This document shows, piece by piece, positions 48,575-55,889 of a stretch of DNA of 64,000 bases (positions within the stretch are counted from its first letter, which is position 1; each line of letters opens with the position of its first letter). Source of the stretch: Bacillota bacterium LX-D. Lineage in GTDB: Bacteria; Bacillota; DUOV01; Zhaonellaceae. The position numbers and the translations under genes are program-made. Where the stretch lies: positions 186,001 through 250,000 of the forward strand of contig JAVLUO010000001.1 of assembly GCA_031628995.1 (NCBI GenBank), given 5' to 3'. The notes below the pieces were generated by a model, which was given only the letters and a program-made list of their open reading frames with translations, was not told the DNA's origin and searched no databases.

Positions 48575-48845
48575 TAAATTCAACTCCTTGTTTATATTCA
48601 GATAAAAGTATACTTGATTTGCCTTAATACTTCCATTCTTTTTAGATAGTTGCATCAACAAATTCAAAGTATTAACGTGGTCTTGCTTTGCAATTTAAAC
48701 AACGCTATTTTAGCATAACAAATTATTCGTGTTTATTATTATTTTTAGCTTTAAAACATGTAAGCTATTAAGCTTGATTAAATTTGTAAAGCCAAACTAC
48801 TACTGTTATAATAGAAAATAAATGGAAATTTAGGAAGTGGTAAAA

Positions 48846-49496
48846 ATGGCTTTTAAAATTAAAGATCCAGTAAGCGGCCTTAGTCATTTATTTGGCGTAA
48901 TTTTATCTATCGTTGGACTAGTTTTTTTAATCATAACATCCGTAATCAAAGGCTCTGTTTGGCATACTGTATCTTACAGCATTTTTGGAGCAAGTTTAAT
49001 TTTGCTTTATACTGCTAGCTCTTTATATCACTTGCTGCCCTTAAAACAAAATATAACAATGATTTTAAAAAGAATCGACCACATAATGATTTTTATTTTA
49101 ATAGCAGGAACATATACCCCTATTTGTTTAGTACCTCTTCGTGGGCCTTGGGGGTGGAGCCTTTTTGGCTGCGTATGGGGAATTGCCCTTTTAGGATTAA
49201 TTATGAAAATATTTTGGATTAATGCCCCGAGATGGTTTTCTACAGTGCTGTACGTCTTTATGGGCTGGCTTATAATTATTGCCCTGCTGCCGCTAATTAA
49301 AGTTATCCCCCCTAGTGGAATGGCTTGGCTGGTTGCTGGCGGAGTATTTTATACCATTGGAGCTCTTATTTATGGAATTAAACGGCCTAATATTACCCGG
49401 TACTTTGGGTTTCATGAGCTATTTCACTTTTTTGTTTTAGCAGGAAGTTTTAGTCATTACTGGCTAATGTATAGGTTTTTAATCTTACTCCACTAA
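48846..49496 (+). CDS. Hemolysin III / PAQR-family membrane protein
   Basis: 216 residues with seven hydrophobic segments. Conserved PAQR-type metal-site residues are visible: SSLYHLLP, HIMIFILIAGTYTPICL and HELFHFFVLAGSFSHYW. The family includes the B. subtilis YplQ/YqfA-type proteins and eukaryotic progestin/adipoQ receptors. The activity of bacterial members is not settled (a hydrolase fold resembling ceramidases is known for the superfamily). The ATG at 48846 has AGGAAG upstream. A GTG at 48837 is less likely. Confidence 0.93.
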   Translation: MAFKIKDPVSGLSHLFGVILSIVGLVFLIITSVIKGSVWHTVSYSIFGASLILLYTASSLYHLLPLKQNITMILKRIDHIMIFILIAGTYTPICLVPLRGPWGWSLFGCVWGIALLGLIMKIFWINAPRWFSTVLYVFMGWLIIIALLPLIKVIPPSGMAWLVAGGVFYTIGALIYGIKRPNITRYFGFHELFHFFVLAGSFSHYWLMYRFLILLH

Positions 49497-49515
49497 CATT
49501 TTGCTAGAGATGTTA

Positions 49516-50343
49516 TTAATAACCTCTACTAATTATATTAGTTTGCGATAAATCTTCTCTATCGACCAGGTTTATCGCATCTTTTTTACAAACCCTTCTG
49601 CAAACTCCGCACCCATAGCATTTTAAAGAATTAATGAAGCATTTAGAATCTGCTATAGAATATTCTATAGCACCAAATTGGCAATATTTTTGGCAACTAC
49701 GACAACCTGTACATAAAATGGGCTCAATTTGAGCAATGTATTCAGCTTTGAACATAACATTCATTAGGTCAGAATTTATTTGAACTCTGTAGGCTAAGCA
49801 ATCGTGATCACAATTACATAAAGCCCCGATAAAAGGCGTTTTAAAAGTCCAAACTGAATGGACCAGTCCATTTTTGTCAAATTCCTCTAATATTTTTTTA
49901 GCTTCAGCCGCTGTTATTGTTTCTAAATGAGATTTTATTTCTGGCCAATGAGTGATTAGACCTGTTGGATCAATGCCCAACAGTAAACAATACCTAGCAT
50001 CATTTTTCCCCGTTGTAACACTACGGCAAATGCATGGAATTCGTGTTATTGATTGAACCAGATCAATAACCTTCTCTGCATCTTCTAGAGGAATAACCTG
50101 ACCGAAATGAAACTTTTTCATATTTGCCGTAGCCATTTTCCTAACGAAACCGTAGGCTAATGGCAATTTATTTTTAGCCCAGTCTAGTTTGGGAAGATTA
50201 TGCTTGGCATTATTTCTTATACTTGAGACGAAATGTTCAATATAATTTTTTCTTCCATCACTATTTAGTAATTCATCAGAATAGTTTTTCATGACTTCAT
50301 ACCACTTTTTACCCTCACCATGTTTAATACAAAATTCGCACAA
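49516..50343 (-). CDS. 4Fe-4S binding protein with N-terminal cysteine motif
   Basis: 275 residues. The N-terminus has MCEFCIKHGEGKKWY. The middle (about 60-200) has several conserved-looking Cys and His (RIPCICRSVTTG, GALCNCDHDCLAYRVQ). The C-terminus carries two ferredoxin clusters, CTGCRSCQKYCQFGAIEY and CYGCGVCRRVCKKDAIN. This looks like a family of anaerobe iron-sulphur proteins of undefined function, with the N-terminal CxxC plus middle cysteines as an additional metal site. No signal peptide, so cytoplasmic. Its neighbours on the minus strand do not clarify a partner. Confidence 0.85.
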   Translation of the reverse strand: MCEFCIKHGEGKKWYEVMKNYSDELLNSDGRKNYIEHFVSSIRNNAKHNLPKLDWAKNKLPLAYGFVRKMATANMKKFHFGQVIPLEDAEKVIDLVQSITRIPCICRSVTTGKNDARYCLLLGIDPTGLITHWPEIKSHLETITAAEAKKILEEFDKNGLVHSVWTFKTPFIGALCNCDHDCLAYRVQINSDLMNVMFKAEYIAQIEPILCTGCRSCQKYCQFGAIEYSIADSKCFINSLKCYGCGVCRRVCKKDAINLVDREDLSQTNIISRGY

Positions 50344-50391
50344 GCAAGATCCCCCCAGGAATGTTTTTCCTTAATAATTCCTTATTTGTTT

Positions 50392-50424
50392 TTAATCCCC
50401 CTTCTTAAAAAAAGGGGGATTACT
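50392..50424. other. G/C-rich hairpin between plsC and the Fe-S protein gene
   Basis: AATCCCCCTT (50394-50403) and AAAGGGGGATT (50412-50422) pair well. Neither strand shows a T-run after the stem (minus continues AAAAACAAAT; plus ACTTGCTAA). It lies in the 196 bases between the Fe-S protein gene (starts 50343) and the plsC stop (50540), so a terminator or mRNA-stabilising element for plsC is possible. Confidence 0.5.
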
Positions 50425-50539
50425 TGCTAAATATGGCAATTAGGATATAAATGGGAAACAAATAAATACTTTTCCAAACAAATGGCTTATAAATTCCCAT
50501 GGCAGTAAACCTTAGATAATTTATCCGCACTGCTTTTTT

Positions 50540-51253
50540 TCATAGCTTACTTGCAATAATATTCTTGACTTTTTCCGGTAGCCTATCCGTTTCTTCTTTA
50601 CTTAGGTTTGTAATGGATACTGGCTCTGAAATAATAACTTGCACATTTGCCGGTTTAATCATCCAGCCGTTAGTTTCCATAATATTATATGACCCTTTAA
50701 TGGTCACAGGCACAATAGGTACTCCTGCTTTAAGGGCAAGTTTAAAACTACCAGGCTTAAACTCACCAATCTGGTTTCCCCGGCTGCGGGTGCCTTCGGG
50801 AAAAATAACCAAAGAATAACCCTTACGTAAAACGGCTATTCCTTCTTGAATAGCTTTCAAGCCAGCTCGAGCACTACTTCTGTCCATAAAAATACAGTTC
50901 ATATAACGCATCCAACTGCTAATGAAGGGCATTTTTTTCAATTCCTTCTTGGCAATAAAAGCTTTGGGTTTATCAATAAAACCCAGTAAAATTGGAATAT
51001 CAAAGTTTCCTTGATGGTTACTAATAAAAACCACACTTCCCTGGCTGGGTATATTTTCTGCACCAGTTACTGTTACCTTAGAACCAGTTAAATTAACCAG
51101 CGAACGAGCCCATTTTTTTACGATTTGATCAACGGCCCGGTCTTTCTCTTGAATTTTGTGCGCACGATCTAAGGACCTTACTTTTATTAGATCGGGCAAG
51201 ACTAAAATAAGGAAAATCCAAAAATAGATGAACCAAAAAAGTGTTCTCAGCAT
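50540..51253 (-). CDS. plsC: 1-acyl-sn-glycerol-3-phosphate acyltransferase
   Basis: Adds the second acyl chain to form phosphatidic acid, upstream of CdsA in phospholipid synthesis. The protein has one N-terminal membrane segment (about 3-22), the catalytic NHQGNFD (an HX4D motif, about residue 80), the MDRSSARAGLKAI region and FPEGTRSRGNQIGEFKPG (motif III). I place the start at 51253 (AGGGAACTGAG upstream, 237 residues) rather than 51271. Confidence 0.95.
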   Translation of the reverse strand: MLRTLFWFIYFWIFLILVLPDLIKVRSLDRAHKIQEKDRAVDQIVKKWARSLVNLTGSKVTVTGAENIPSQGSVVFISNHQGNFDIPILLGFIDKPKAFIAKKELKKMPFISSWMRYMNCIFMDRSSARAGLKAIQEGIAVLRKGYSLVIFPEGTRSRGNQIGEFKPGSFKLALKAGVPIVPVTIKGSYNIMETNGWMIKPANVQVIISEPVSITNLSKEETDRLPEKVKNIIASKL

Positions 51254-51604
51254 CTCAGTTCCCTCTCTCATCTAAAATAAAGATTTTTTCATTTTTGCTC
51301 TTACGTTGTTATTATATCGTTTTTTAGCAATTCCTCTACTAATCAAAAATCTCCCCTGCTAATAATCAATAGATGAAAATATTGATTTATTAATTACACT
51401 ATTATCCATCATTTCTCCTTTAATCAAATATACTGATATTTAATGTTTCTTTCTTCAAGGTATAGTTCAGTCCACATAACACAATCTTAAGAAAAGCCTA
51501 ACAATTAACATAGTACCGCATATTATATTAGAGAGTTTCAGCAAGCTGAGCATCTAGTGAATTTCTAGAAGAAAAGTTAAAACTATAGTAGGGAGGTAGA
51601 GATT
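51254..51604. other. Gene-free stretch upstream of the LysM gene
   Basis: About 350 bases, AT-rich, with no coding frame I can support. CATATTATA (51519-51527) near the LysM gene matches the -10 pattern (CATANNNTA) used by mother-cell sigma factors E/K, but I could not confirm a -35 partner. TAGGGAGG lies 7 bases before the LysM gene ATG. Confidence 0.4.
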
Positions 51605-52186
51605 ATGTTAAGACAACAGCCAAGAGTTCCTCAGAACTGTCCGCCTGCGTTTCTAGGCCGATATACCGTTCTTCCAGGTGATACTTTTTTTACTATTGCC
51701 CAAATGTTCAGGGTAAGAATAGAAGCACTTGCAGTAAATAATCCACATATCCCAGATCCGAATGTCCTATTTCCCGGGGATATCCTATGTGTGCCCGGTT
51801 CAATAACTTACCCTTGTTGTACTGTTTTACGACCTCGCGGACGTGTGCCGTTCGGAACAGGTGGAGTTTCTTATGTGAATTTCGCTCCCAGGGGAGGTCA
51901 GTCCGTAAGCTTTATGGCAACGTTACCTCAGCCGACAGTGTTAGGGAATTTTAATACGTATACAGGTGAAATATTCATTCCGGGTATTGGTGGCTTTGGC
52001 AACCAGTTGTTTGCGACACCAGAGGACCCGCCAACTTGGTCATCAAGGGTAGACCTTCCTACCGTTGCATCGGTTATACCAAACTCACGAGTGGTAATAC
52101 GTCCTTTTAATTCATTAACCGGGGCATCGGGCCAGACTGTCTTAGAAGGTATAGTCCGGTGTGGAAGCTGTAAATCACAATCATAA
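51605..52186 (+). CDS. LysM-domain protein
   Basis: 193 residues. A LysM peptidoglycan-binding domain (about 19-67) reads GRYTVLPGDTFFTIAQMFRVRIEALAVNNPHIPDPNVLFPGDILCVPG. The C-terminal 120 residues are strand-rich (GGVSYVNFAPRGGQSVSFMATLPQP, then FNTYTGEIFIPGIGG), ending with two cysteines (VRCGSCKSQS). No signal peptide is present, which is common among spore coat/cortex LysM proteins such as SafA, so a spore-surface role is a reasonable guess. Expressed alone, with a possible sigma-E/K -10 element upstream. Confidence 0.85.
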   Translation: MLRQQPRVPQNCPPAFLGRYTVLPGDTFFTIAQMFRVRIEALAVNNPHIPDPNVLFPGDILCVPGSITYPCCTVLRPRGRVPFGTGGVSYVNFAPRGGQSVSFMATLPQPTVLGNFNTYTGEIFIPGIGGFGNQLFATPEDPPTWSSRVDLPTVASVIPNSRVVIRPFNSLTGASGQTVLEGIVRCGSCKSQS

Positions 52187-52336
52187 AAAAAGCCCAGCCA
52201 CATATCGTTTTAAGAAAAATACCAGATCCAAAGATGCCAACTGACCTTTATACCCTCGCCTATGCAATGTCTTGTGCAGTTGCTTCCATGTTTTCACTCT
52301 CGCCTCTGCTTCATTCTGAGCCTTCGTCTTATCCAT
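52181..52336 (-). other. Possible 51-residue open frame, unrecognised
   Basis: A minus-strand frame begins MDKTKAQNEAEARVKTW and runs to FFLKRYVAGLFL-stop. It is rich in Lys, Arg and Gln and protein-like in composition, unlike the flanking AT-rich spacer. The frame is open further upstream (to a stop near 52386) without a clear start or ribosome-binding site, so it may be a gene fragment. I could not match it to a family. It could be a remnant of a mobile-element protein. Confidence 0.35.
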
Positions 52337-52457
52337 CCTATGAGTTCCCGGAAAAGTTACTAGTGACGCCCTTGCTACGAGTTATCTTCCTGCCGGTTAG
52401 GCGATAGGGCTTCTTTCAGCCCATCGGCTCAGCAAACATGGCGGGCAAACTAAATAG
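52187..52457. other. Unexplained structured intergenic region
   Basis: About 270 bases between the LysM gene and htpX are visibly richer in G and C than other spacers. On the minus strand a hairpin CGATGGGCTGAAAGAAGCCCTATCG lies at about 52400-52426: the GGGC/GCCC core is extended by CGAT/ATCG with one bulge. It is followed by the 51-residue frame. No known riboswitch or intron was recognised with confidence. Candidate structured RNA or decayed mobile-element piece. Confidence 0.4.
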
Positions 52458-52482
52458 AAAAAGAGCAATTTCTGCTCTTTTT
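52458..52482. terminator. Bidirectional terminator between LysM gene and htpX
   Basis: AAAAAGAGCA and TGCTCTTTTT pair perfectly (10 bp, 5-base loop). Both strands have A-run/T-run flanks, so it can end transcripts of the LysM gene (plus) and of htpX (minus). Confidence 0.85.
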
Positions 52483-52630
52483 CAGCTCAATTTAAAAAGA
52501 ACTGCTTCTTCTTTACTATGGTGATGTTGGTCAGCGTAATTGCGTAAAAAGTTTTCCCCCTCTTAAGCTTAATTTAACGTTTATTTTTCACATTACAACA
52601 CTGTTTATGCAAAGCTTGAGGAAGAATTTA

Positions 52631-53482
52631 CTATCTCATAGCATGTAACCTTCTAACCCTTTCCTCAATAGGAGGGTGAGTACTGAAAAGATTCATCAGA
52701 CTACGAGCCGAAAAGGGATTAACAATAAATAAGTGGCTAGTAGCCGGACTTACATGCATTGGCACAGCATGAGCAGCACGCTCCAGTTTTTGTAAGGCAC
52801 TAGCTAAGCCATTAGCATTTCCAGCGATTTCTGCTCCTGTGGCATCCGCCAAGTATTCCCTGGAGCGGGATACAGCCATTTGCACTAGCATGGCAGCAAT
52901 TGGTCCTAAAATTATCAACGGTAAAGCTGCTAAGCCTCCCCCTCCTTCATCTTCGTCTCTATTTAAGCCTCCAAAAATTAACGCCCATTGGGCCCAGTCA
53001 GCTAAAGTAGTAATTACACCTGCCATAACAGCAGCTAAGGTTCCAATAAAAATATCTCTGTTTTTGATATGAGCTAATTCGTGGGCCAAAACTCCCTCTA
53101 GTTCTTCCCTGTTTAACAGCTGCATAATTCCTTGGGTAACTGCTACAGCTGCATGGTTGGGATTGCGACCCGTAGCAAAAGCATTGGGTTGGGGGGAAGG
53201 AGTAATGTATAATTTCGGCATTGGCAAGTTAGCATTTCTGGTTAACTTTTCTACGATATCATAAAGTTCGGGAGCTTCATTTCGACTAACGGGTACTGAC
53301 CTAGTCATTTTAATGGCAATCTTATCACTAAACCAATAGCTAAAACCGTTCATCACTACAGCAAAACCAAACGCTAGAATCATGCCGGAATTTCCACCTA
53401 ATGCCTTCCCAGCTAATACTACTAAAACTGTTAATAGACCCATTAAAAATACTGTTTTAATTTGGTTGGTAAAACCTCCCAT
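52631..53482 (-). CDS. htpX: HtpX-family membrane zinc metalloprotease
   Basis: Membrane quality-control protease of the M48 family. The 283-residue protein has two N-terminal membrane segments (about 8-45), the zinc motif VLAHELAHIKNRD (about 130-142), a further hydrophobic hairpin and the downstream EYLADATGAEI with the third ligand Glu. It ends with FSTHPPIEERVRRLHAMR. GGAGGAGA precedes its ATG. It lies 37 bases after the cation exchanger gene, possibly cotranscribed and so also under the Mn2+ riboswitch. Confidence 0.95.
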   Translation of the reverse strand: MGGFTNQIKTVFLMGLLTVLVVLAGKALGGNSGMILAFGFAVVMNGFSYWFSDKIAIKMTRSVPVSRNEAPELYDIVEKLTRNANLPMPKLYITPSPQPNAFATGRNPNHAAVAVTQGIMQLLNREELEGVLAHELAHIKNRDIFIGTLAAVMAGVITTLADWAQWALIFGGLNRDEDEGGGGLAALPLIILGPIAAMLVQMAVSRSREYLADATGAEIAGNANGLASALQKLERAAHAVPMHVSPATSHLFIVNPFSARSLMNLFSTHPPIEERVRRLHAMR

Positions 53483-53519
53483 AATAATCTCCTCCCTTAA
53501 ATTTTATTATTAAATACAA

Positions 53520-54506
53520 CTAGATTAAAACAGCTCCTAAAAATATTAAATAAAAAACACCGTTTAAAAGCAGCGCCCCAGGCCTGAGCTCTCCTTTCTT
53601 TTTAATTATAAATATAATATAAAGGGCAGCCAATACTGCTAAAATGGCACTAAGTAAGGCAGTGGAAGAAAGCTTCCAAGGTGTTAATAAAATTCCTAAA
53701 ACCGGCACAATGGAACTTTGAAAAACCATAGCTCCTGTAATGTTTCCAAAGGCTAAAGTATCCTTGCCTTTTCTGATCCAAATAATACTATTGAACTTTT
53801 CTGGAAGCTCCGTAGCAATAGGAGCAATAATAATAGATAAAACAAAAGCAGATATGCCGAATATTTGAGCTAAATATTCTACCCCATGAACAAAAAGATT
53901 AGCACCAACAACAATTCCCACTAATGCTGTCCCAACTTGAAGATAGACAGTGGCTAGGGGAGGCTCTGGCTGCTTGCGAGCAAAATACAAAGGCCCTAGG
54001 TGGTTATTACCTGCTACTTTGCCATTGGAAATGGTTTTTACAACATAAGCTGTATACAATGCAATTAAGCTTAAAGCAACAATTACCTTTAAAAAATAAA
54101 TATCGATAAAAGCAACTGCAATTGCTAATGTATATACTGGTATAAAGTAAGTTAAATCCCTGCTAATTACTGTTGGATCGATTAACATTTTTGTTCTTTT
54201 AGCACCCTGGTAAGGAAAAACTAAACCCGCTATTCCCACTAAAGCTAGTGCTAAAGTAACCAGCATAAAGGGTGCTCCTAAAATAGCTCCTAAACCGATT
54301 TCTTCGCCGGAATGGGCTGAAGAAAATAAAATCGCAATAACGGGAATAATAGTTTCAGGTAAAGCGGTTCCTACTGCAGCCAAAACACTTCCTACGGCTC
54401 CTTCAGAAAGATGTAATTTTTTACCTAACCATTCAATACCGTTAGTAAAAATTTCTGCACTGATCAAGACAATTACCAACCCCAATAGCAACATTAAAGT
54501 AGACAT
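53520..54506 (-). CDS. CaCA-family sodium/calcium-type cation exchanger
   Basis: 328 residues with about ten membrane segments and the two inverted alpha-repeats of the family: EGAVGSVLAAVGTALPETIIPVIAI (about 35-60) and LSIIIAPIATELPEKFNSIIWI (about 225-246), both with the acidic ion-binding Glu. Members exchange Na+ or H+ for Ca2+ or other divalent cations. The yybP-ykoY (Mn2+) riboswitch directly upstream suggests the protein exports Mn2+, or Ca2+ under Mn2+ control. The ATG is preceded by GGGAG. Confidence 0.93.
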   Translation of the reverse strand: MSTLMLLLGLVIVLISAEIFTNGIEWLGKKLHLSEGAVGSVLAAVGTALPETIIPVIAILFSSAHSGEEIGLGAILGAPFMLVTLALALVGIAGLVFPYQGAKRTKMLIDPTVISRDLTYFIPVYTLAIAVAFIDIYFLKVIVALSLIALYTAYVVKTISNGKVAGNNHLGPLYFARKQPEPPLATVYLQVGTALVGIVVGANLFVHGVEYLAQIFGISAFVLSIIIAPIATELPEKFNSIIWIRKGKDTLAFGNITGAMVFQSSIVPVLGILLTPWKLSSTALLSAILAVLAALYIIFIIKKKGELRPGALLLNGVFYLIFLGAVLI

Positions 54507-54582
54507 GGTTTTCTCCCTTCTTCCATTTACTTAAAATTAATTAACAATATTATTATTGCATTATCCTCCTTAGTCTATAATT

Positions 54583-54620
54583 AAAAGACCTACATCTACT
54601 CATAGAATAGATGTAGGTCT
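54583..54620 (-). terminator. Riboswitch-controlled terminator upstream of the cation exchanger
   Basis: GACCTACATCTA (54587-54598 complement) and TAGATGTAGGTC (54608-54619) form a perfect stem of 12-13 bp, 9-base loop, followed on the minus strand by TTTTAATTAT. Its 5' arm (read on the minus strand) includes CCTACA, the same bases that form the 3' strand of aptamer P1. The two structures are mutually exclusive, as expected for a ligand-induced antitermination (ON) switch. Confidence 0.9.
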
Positions 54621-54698
54621 CACTATATACGCAAACCGGGTAATTTTCATTACCGAAATGACGATTTTACGAACTTTGCAGCTAGTTACTCCCCTACA
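54612..54698 (-). ncRNA. yybP-ykoY family manganese riboswitch
   Basis: Minus strand: P1 5' strand TGTAGG (54693-54698), then GGGGAGTAACTAGC, a short stem, ATCGTCATTTCGG, a TAATGAAAATTA hairpin, ACCCGGTTTGCG and GAGACCTACA closing P1 (54612-54617). The GGGGAGTA, CGTCA, CCGG and GACC elements are those of the yybP-ykoY family, known to sense Mn2+. The gene controlled is a divalent cation exchanger. Binding should stabilise P1, prevent the terminator and turn on export. Confidence 0.93.
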
Positions 54699-54938
54699 AA
54701 ACTATTTAATTATAACTTATAATAAAATAATTTATTTAAAAATACAATACTCTTTGCAAAATATTTTTAAAAATTATTTATAATTACCTCTAAAATAATT
54801 TTTACTTTCTGGCAATATAGAATTATAATAAGAATAGTAGTATTTAATTTATTGAAAATTATAACTTTATATTTAAGATTTCTTAAACTATATTTTTATT
54901 TTTTAATTCATACATTTTAAGATTTGAGGGGTTGTCCG

Positions 54939-55346
54939 ATGAAACTTTCAACAAAAGGAAGATATGGTCTAAGAGCACTTGTCGATTTGGCTTCTTATAA
55001 AAGCAAAGGCCCTGTAGCAACTAGAGTAATTGCAGAACGACAAGGTATATCAGAGAGATATTTAGAGCAGTTATTAGTCTCATTAAAACAAGCAGGATTA
55101 GTAAAAAGCGTTAGAGGAGCTCAAGGAGGATATATTTTAGCCCGTGAGCCAAAAGACATCAAAGTGGGAGAAATAATCCGTATCTTAGAGGGTCCTATTG
55201 CTCCCGTAGAATGTGTCAGCGAAATTAATCCTGAAGACTGTGTTCGTTCAGAAACCTGTATTACGAAAAACATCTGGTCTAAACTTAGAGATGCCATGGT
55301 AGAAGTACTTGATTCCTATACTCTTGAGGATTTATTGAAGGGTTAA
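54939..55346 (+). CDS. Rrf2-family transcriptional regulator (IscR-like)
   Basis: 135-residue regulator. The N-terminal winged helix is MKLSTKGRYGLRALVDLA, with the recognition helix in GISERYLEQLLVSLKQAGLVKSVRGAQGGY. Three Cys (CVSEINPEDCVRSETC, spaced x8 and x5) form the usual iron-sulphur cluster site, so it likely senses Fe-S status, cysteine or redox. I start at the ATG at 54939 with GAGGGG upstream. A TTG at 54924 is less likely. Unusually, no iscS/nifU genes follow. A 540-base gene-free region does. Confidence 0.94.
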   Translation: MKLSTKGRYGLRALVDLASYKSKGPVATRVIAERQGISERYLEQLLVSLKQAGLVKSVRGAQGGYILAREPKDIKVGEIIRILEGPIAPVECVSEINPEDCVRSETCITKNIWSKLRDAMVEVLDSYTLEDLLKG

Positions 55347-55373
55347 AAGCTTAAGGTGTAAAAAATAAGGATA

Positions 55374-55413
55374 AAAAAAGCAGCCTATTTGGCTATCCAA
55401 TACCCAAATAGGC
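55374..55413 (-). terminator. Minus-strand terminator in the purL 3' region
   Basis: GCCTATTTGG (55383-55392) and CCAAATAGGC (55404-55413) form a perfect 10-bp stem with an 11-base loop. The minus strand continues TGC then seven T residues (about 55374-55380). The plus strand has no T-run, although the stem lies about 35 bases after the Rrf2 stop, so it could serve either side. Confidence 0.75.
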
Positions 55414-55780
55414 CTACATAGAAAAATATATAAGAAAGAAATGTTGCTTCAACATTCTTTTGAAGCCATTAAGCTTAATTGACTTAAACTTGAATTATCA
55501 CAATATTCCAACTATTCAGACTTTATTTTAGTATATACTTTTTCCCCTTTCAGTATTACTGTTAATTTTCTGCTTGTTCATAAAGTTGGCCTTCTTGGAT
55601 AGAATGTTTCTACAATTGATGTTTTTGGCTGGTTATAATTGAAAGAGTGCTTATTTATTATATTTGCATTGTAAGGTAGGACATAAAAAATTACAATAGC
55701 AGCAGAAGCTTTGAGCAAAATTTTGTTAGTAATTTTATAGATTTTAACAGACTTAAAAAGCTCTAATTAGAGTTTAAGCA

Positions 55781-55836
55781 CAAAGGGGCAATTAATTTTT
55801 CTAGCTTTTCCAGCTAAATAATTAATTGCCCCTTTG
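55781..55836. other. Perfect 16-bp inverted repeat after purL
   Basis: CAAAGGGGCAATTAAT (55781-55796) and ATTAATTGCCCCTTTG (55821-55836) are exact reverse complements around 24 bases that themselves contain a TAGCT/AGCTA stem. No T-run follows on either strand. Could be an mRNA-stabilising hairpin or a small palindromic element. It lies about 50 bases after the purL stop. Confidence 0.6.
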
Positions 55837-55850
55837 CACTGTAAATTTAT

Positions 55851-55881
55851 TTCGAGCTAATGCTCCCAGCATAAGCTCGAA
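55851..55881. other. Hairpin immediately after the purL stop
   Basis: TTCGAGCT, one A-A mismatch and ATGCT pair with AGCAT and AGCTCGAA around a CCC loop. It begins 9 bases after the purL stop. The minus strand has no T-run after it, while the plus strand continues CCTTTATTTTATTT. It makes the first member of a tandem of hairpins with 55781-55836. Confidence 0.6.
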
Positions 55882-55889
55882 CCTTTATT

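Larger units (their letters stand above)
55347..55889. other. 543-base hairpin-rich stretch without a recognised gene
   Basis: No supportable coding frame. It holds three hairpins (55383-55413, 55781-55836 and 55851-55881), listed separately. A minus-strand T-run after the 55383-55413 stem means that hairpin can end a minus-strand transcript, even though purL already ended at 55890. This leaves about 360 bases (55414-55780) that may be a purL 3' extension or an independent small RNA. Confidence 0.5.

Noticed and set aside
50392-50424. Classic intrinsic terminator
   Set aside because: The stem is good but no T-run follows it on either strand, so I list it only as a hairpin.
52187-52457. Group II intron remnant (domain V-like hairpin plus open frame)
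   Set aside because: The hairpin GAGCCGATGGGC...GCCC resembles domain V, but it lies upstream rather than downstream of the frame, and the frame has no reverse-transcriptase motifs. Not supportable.
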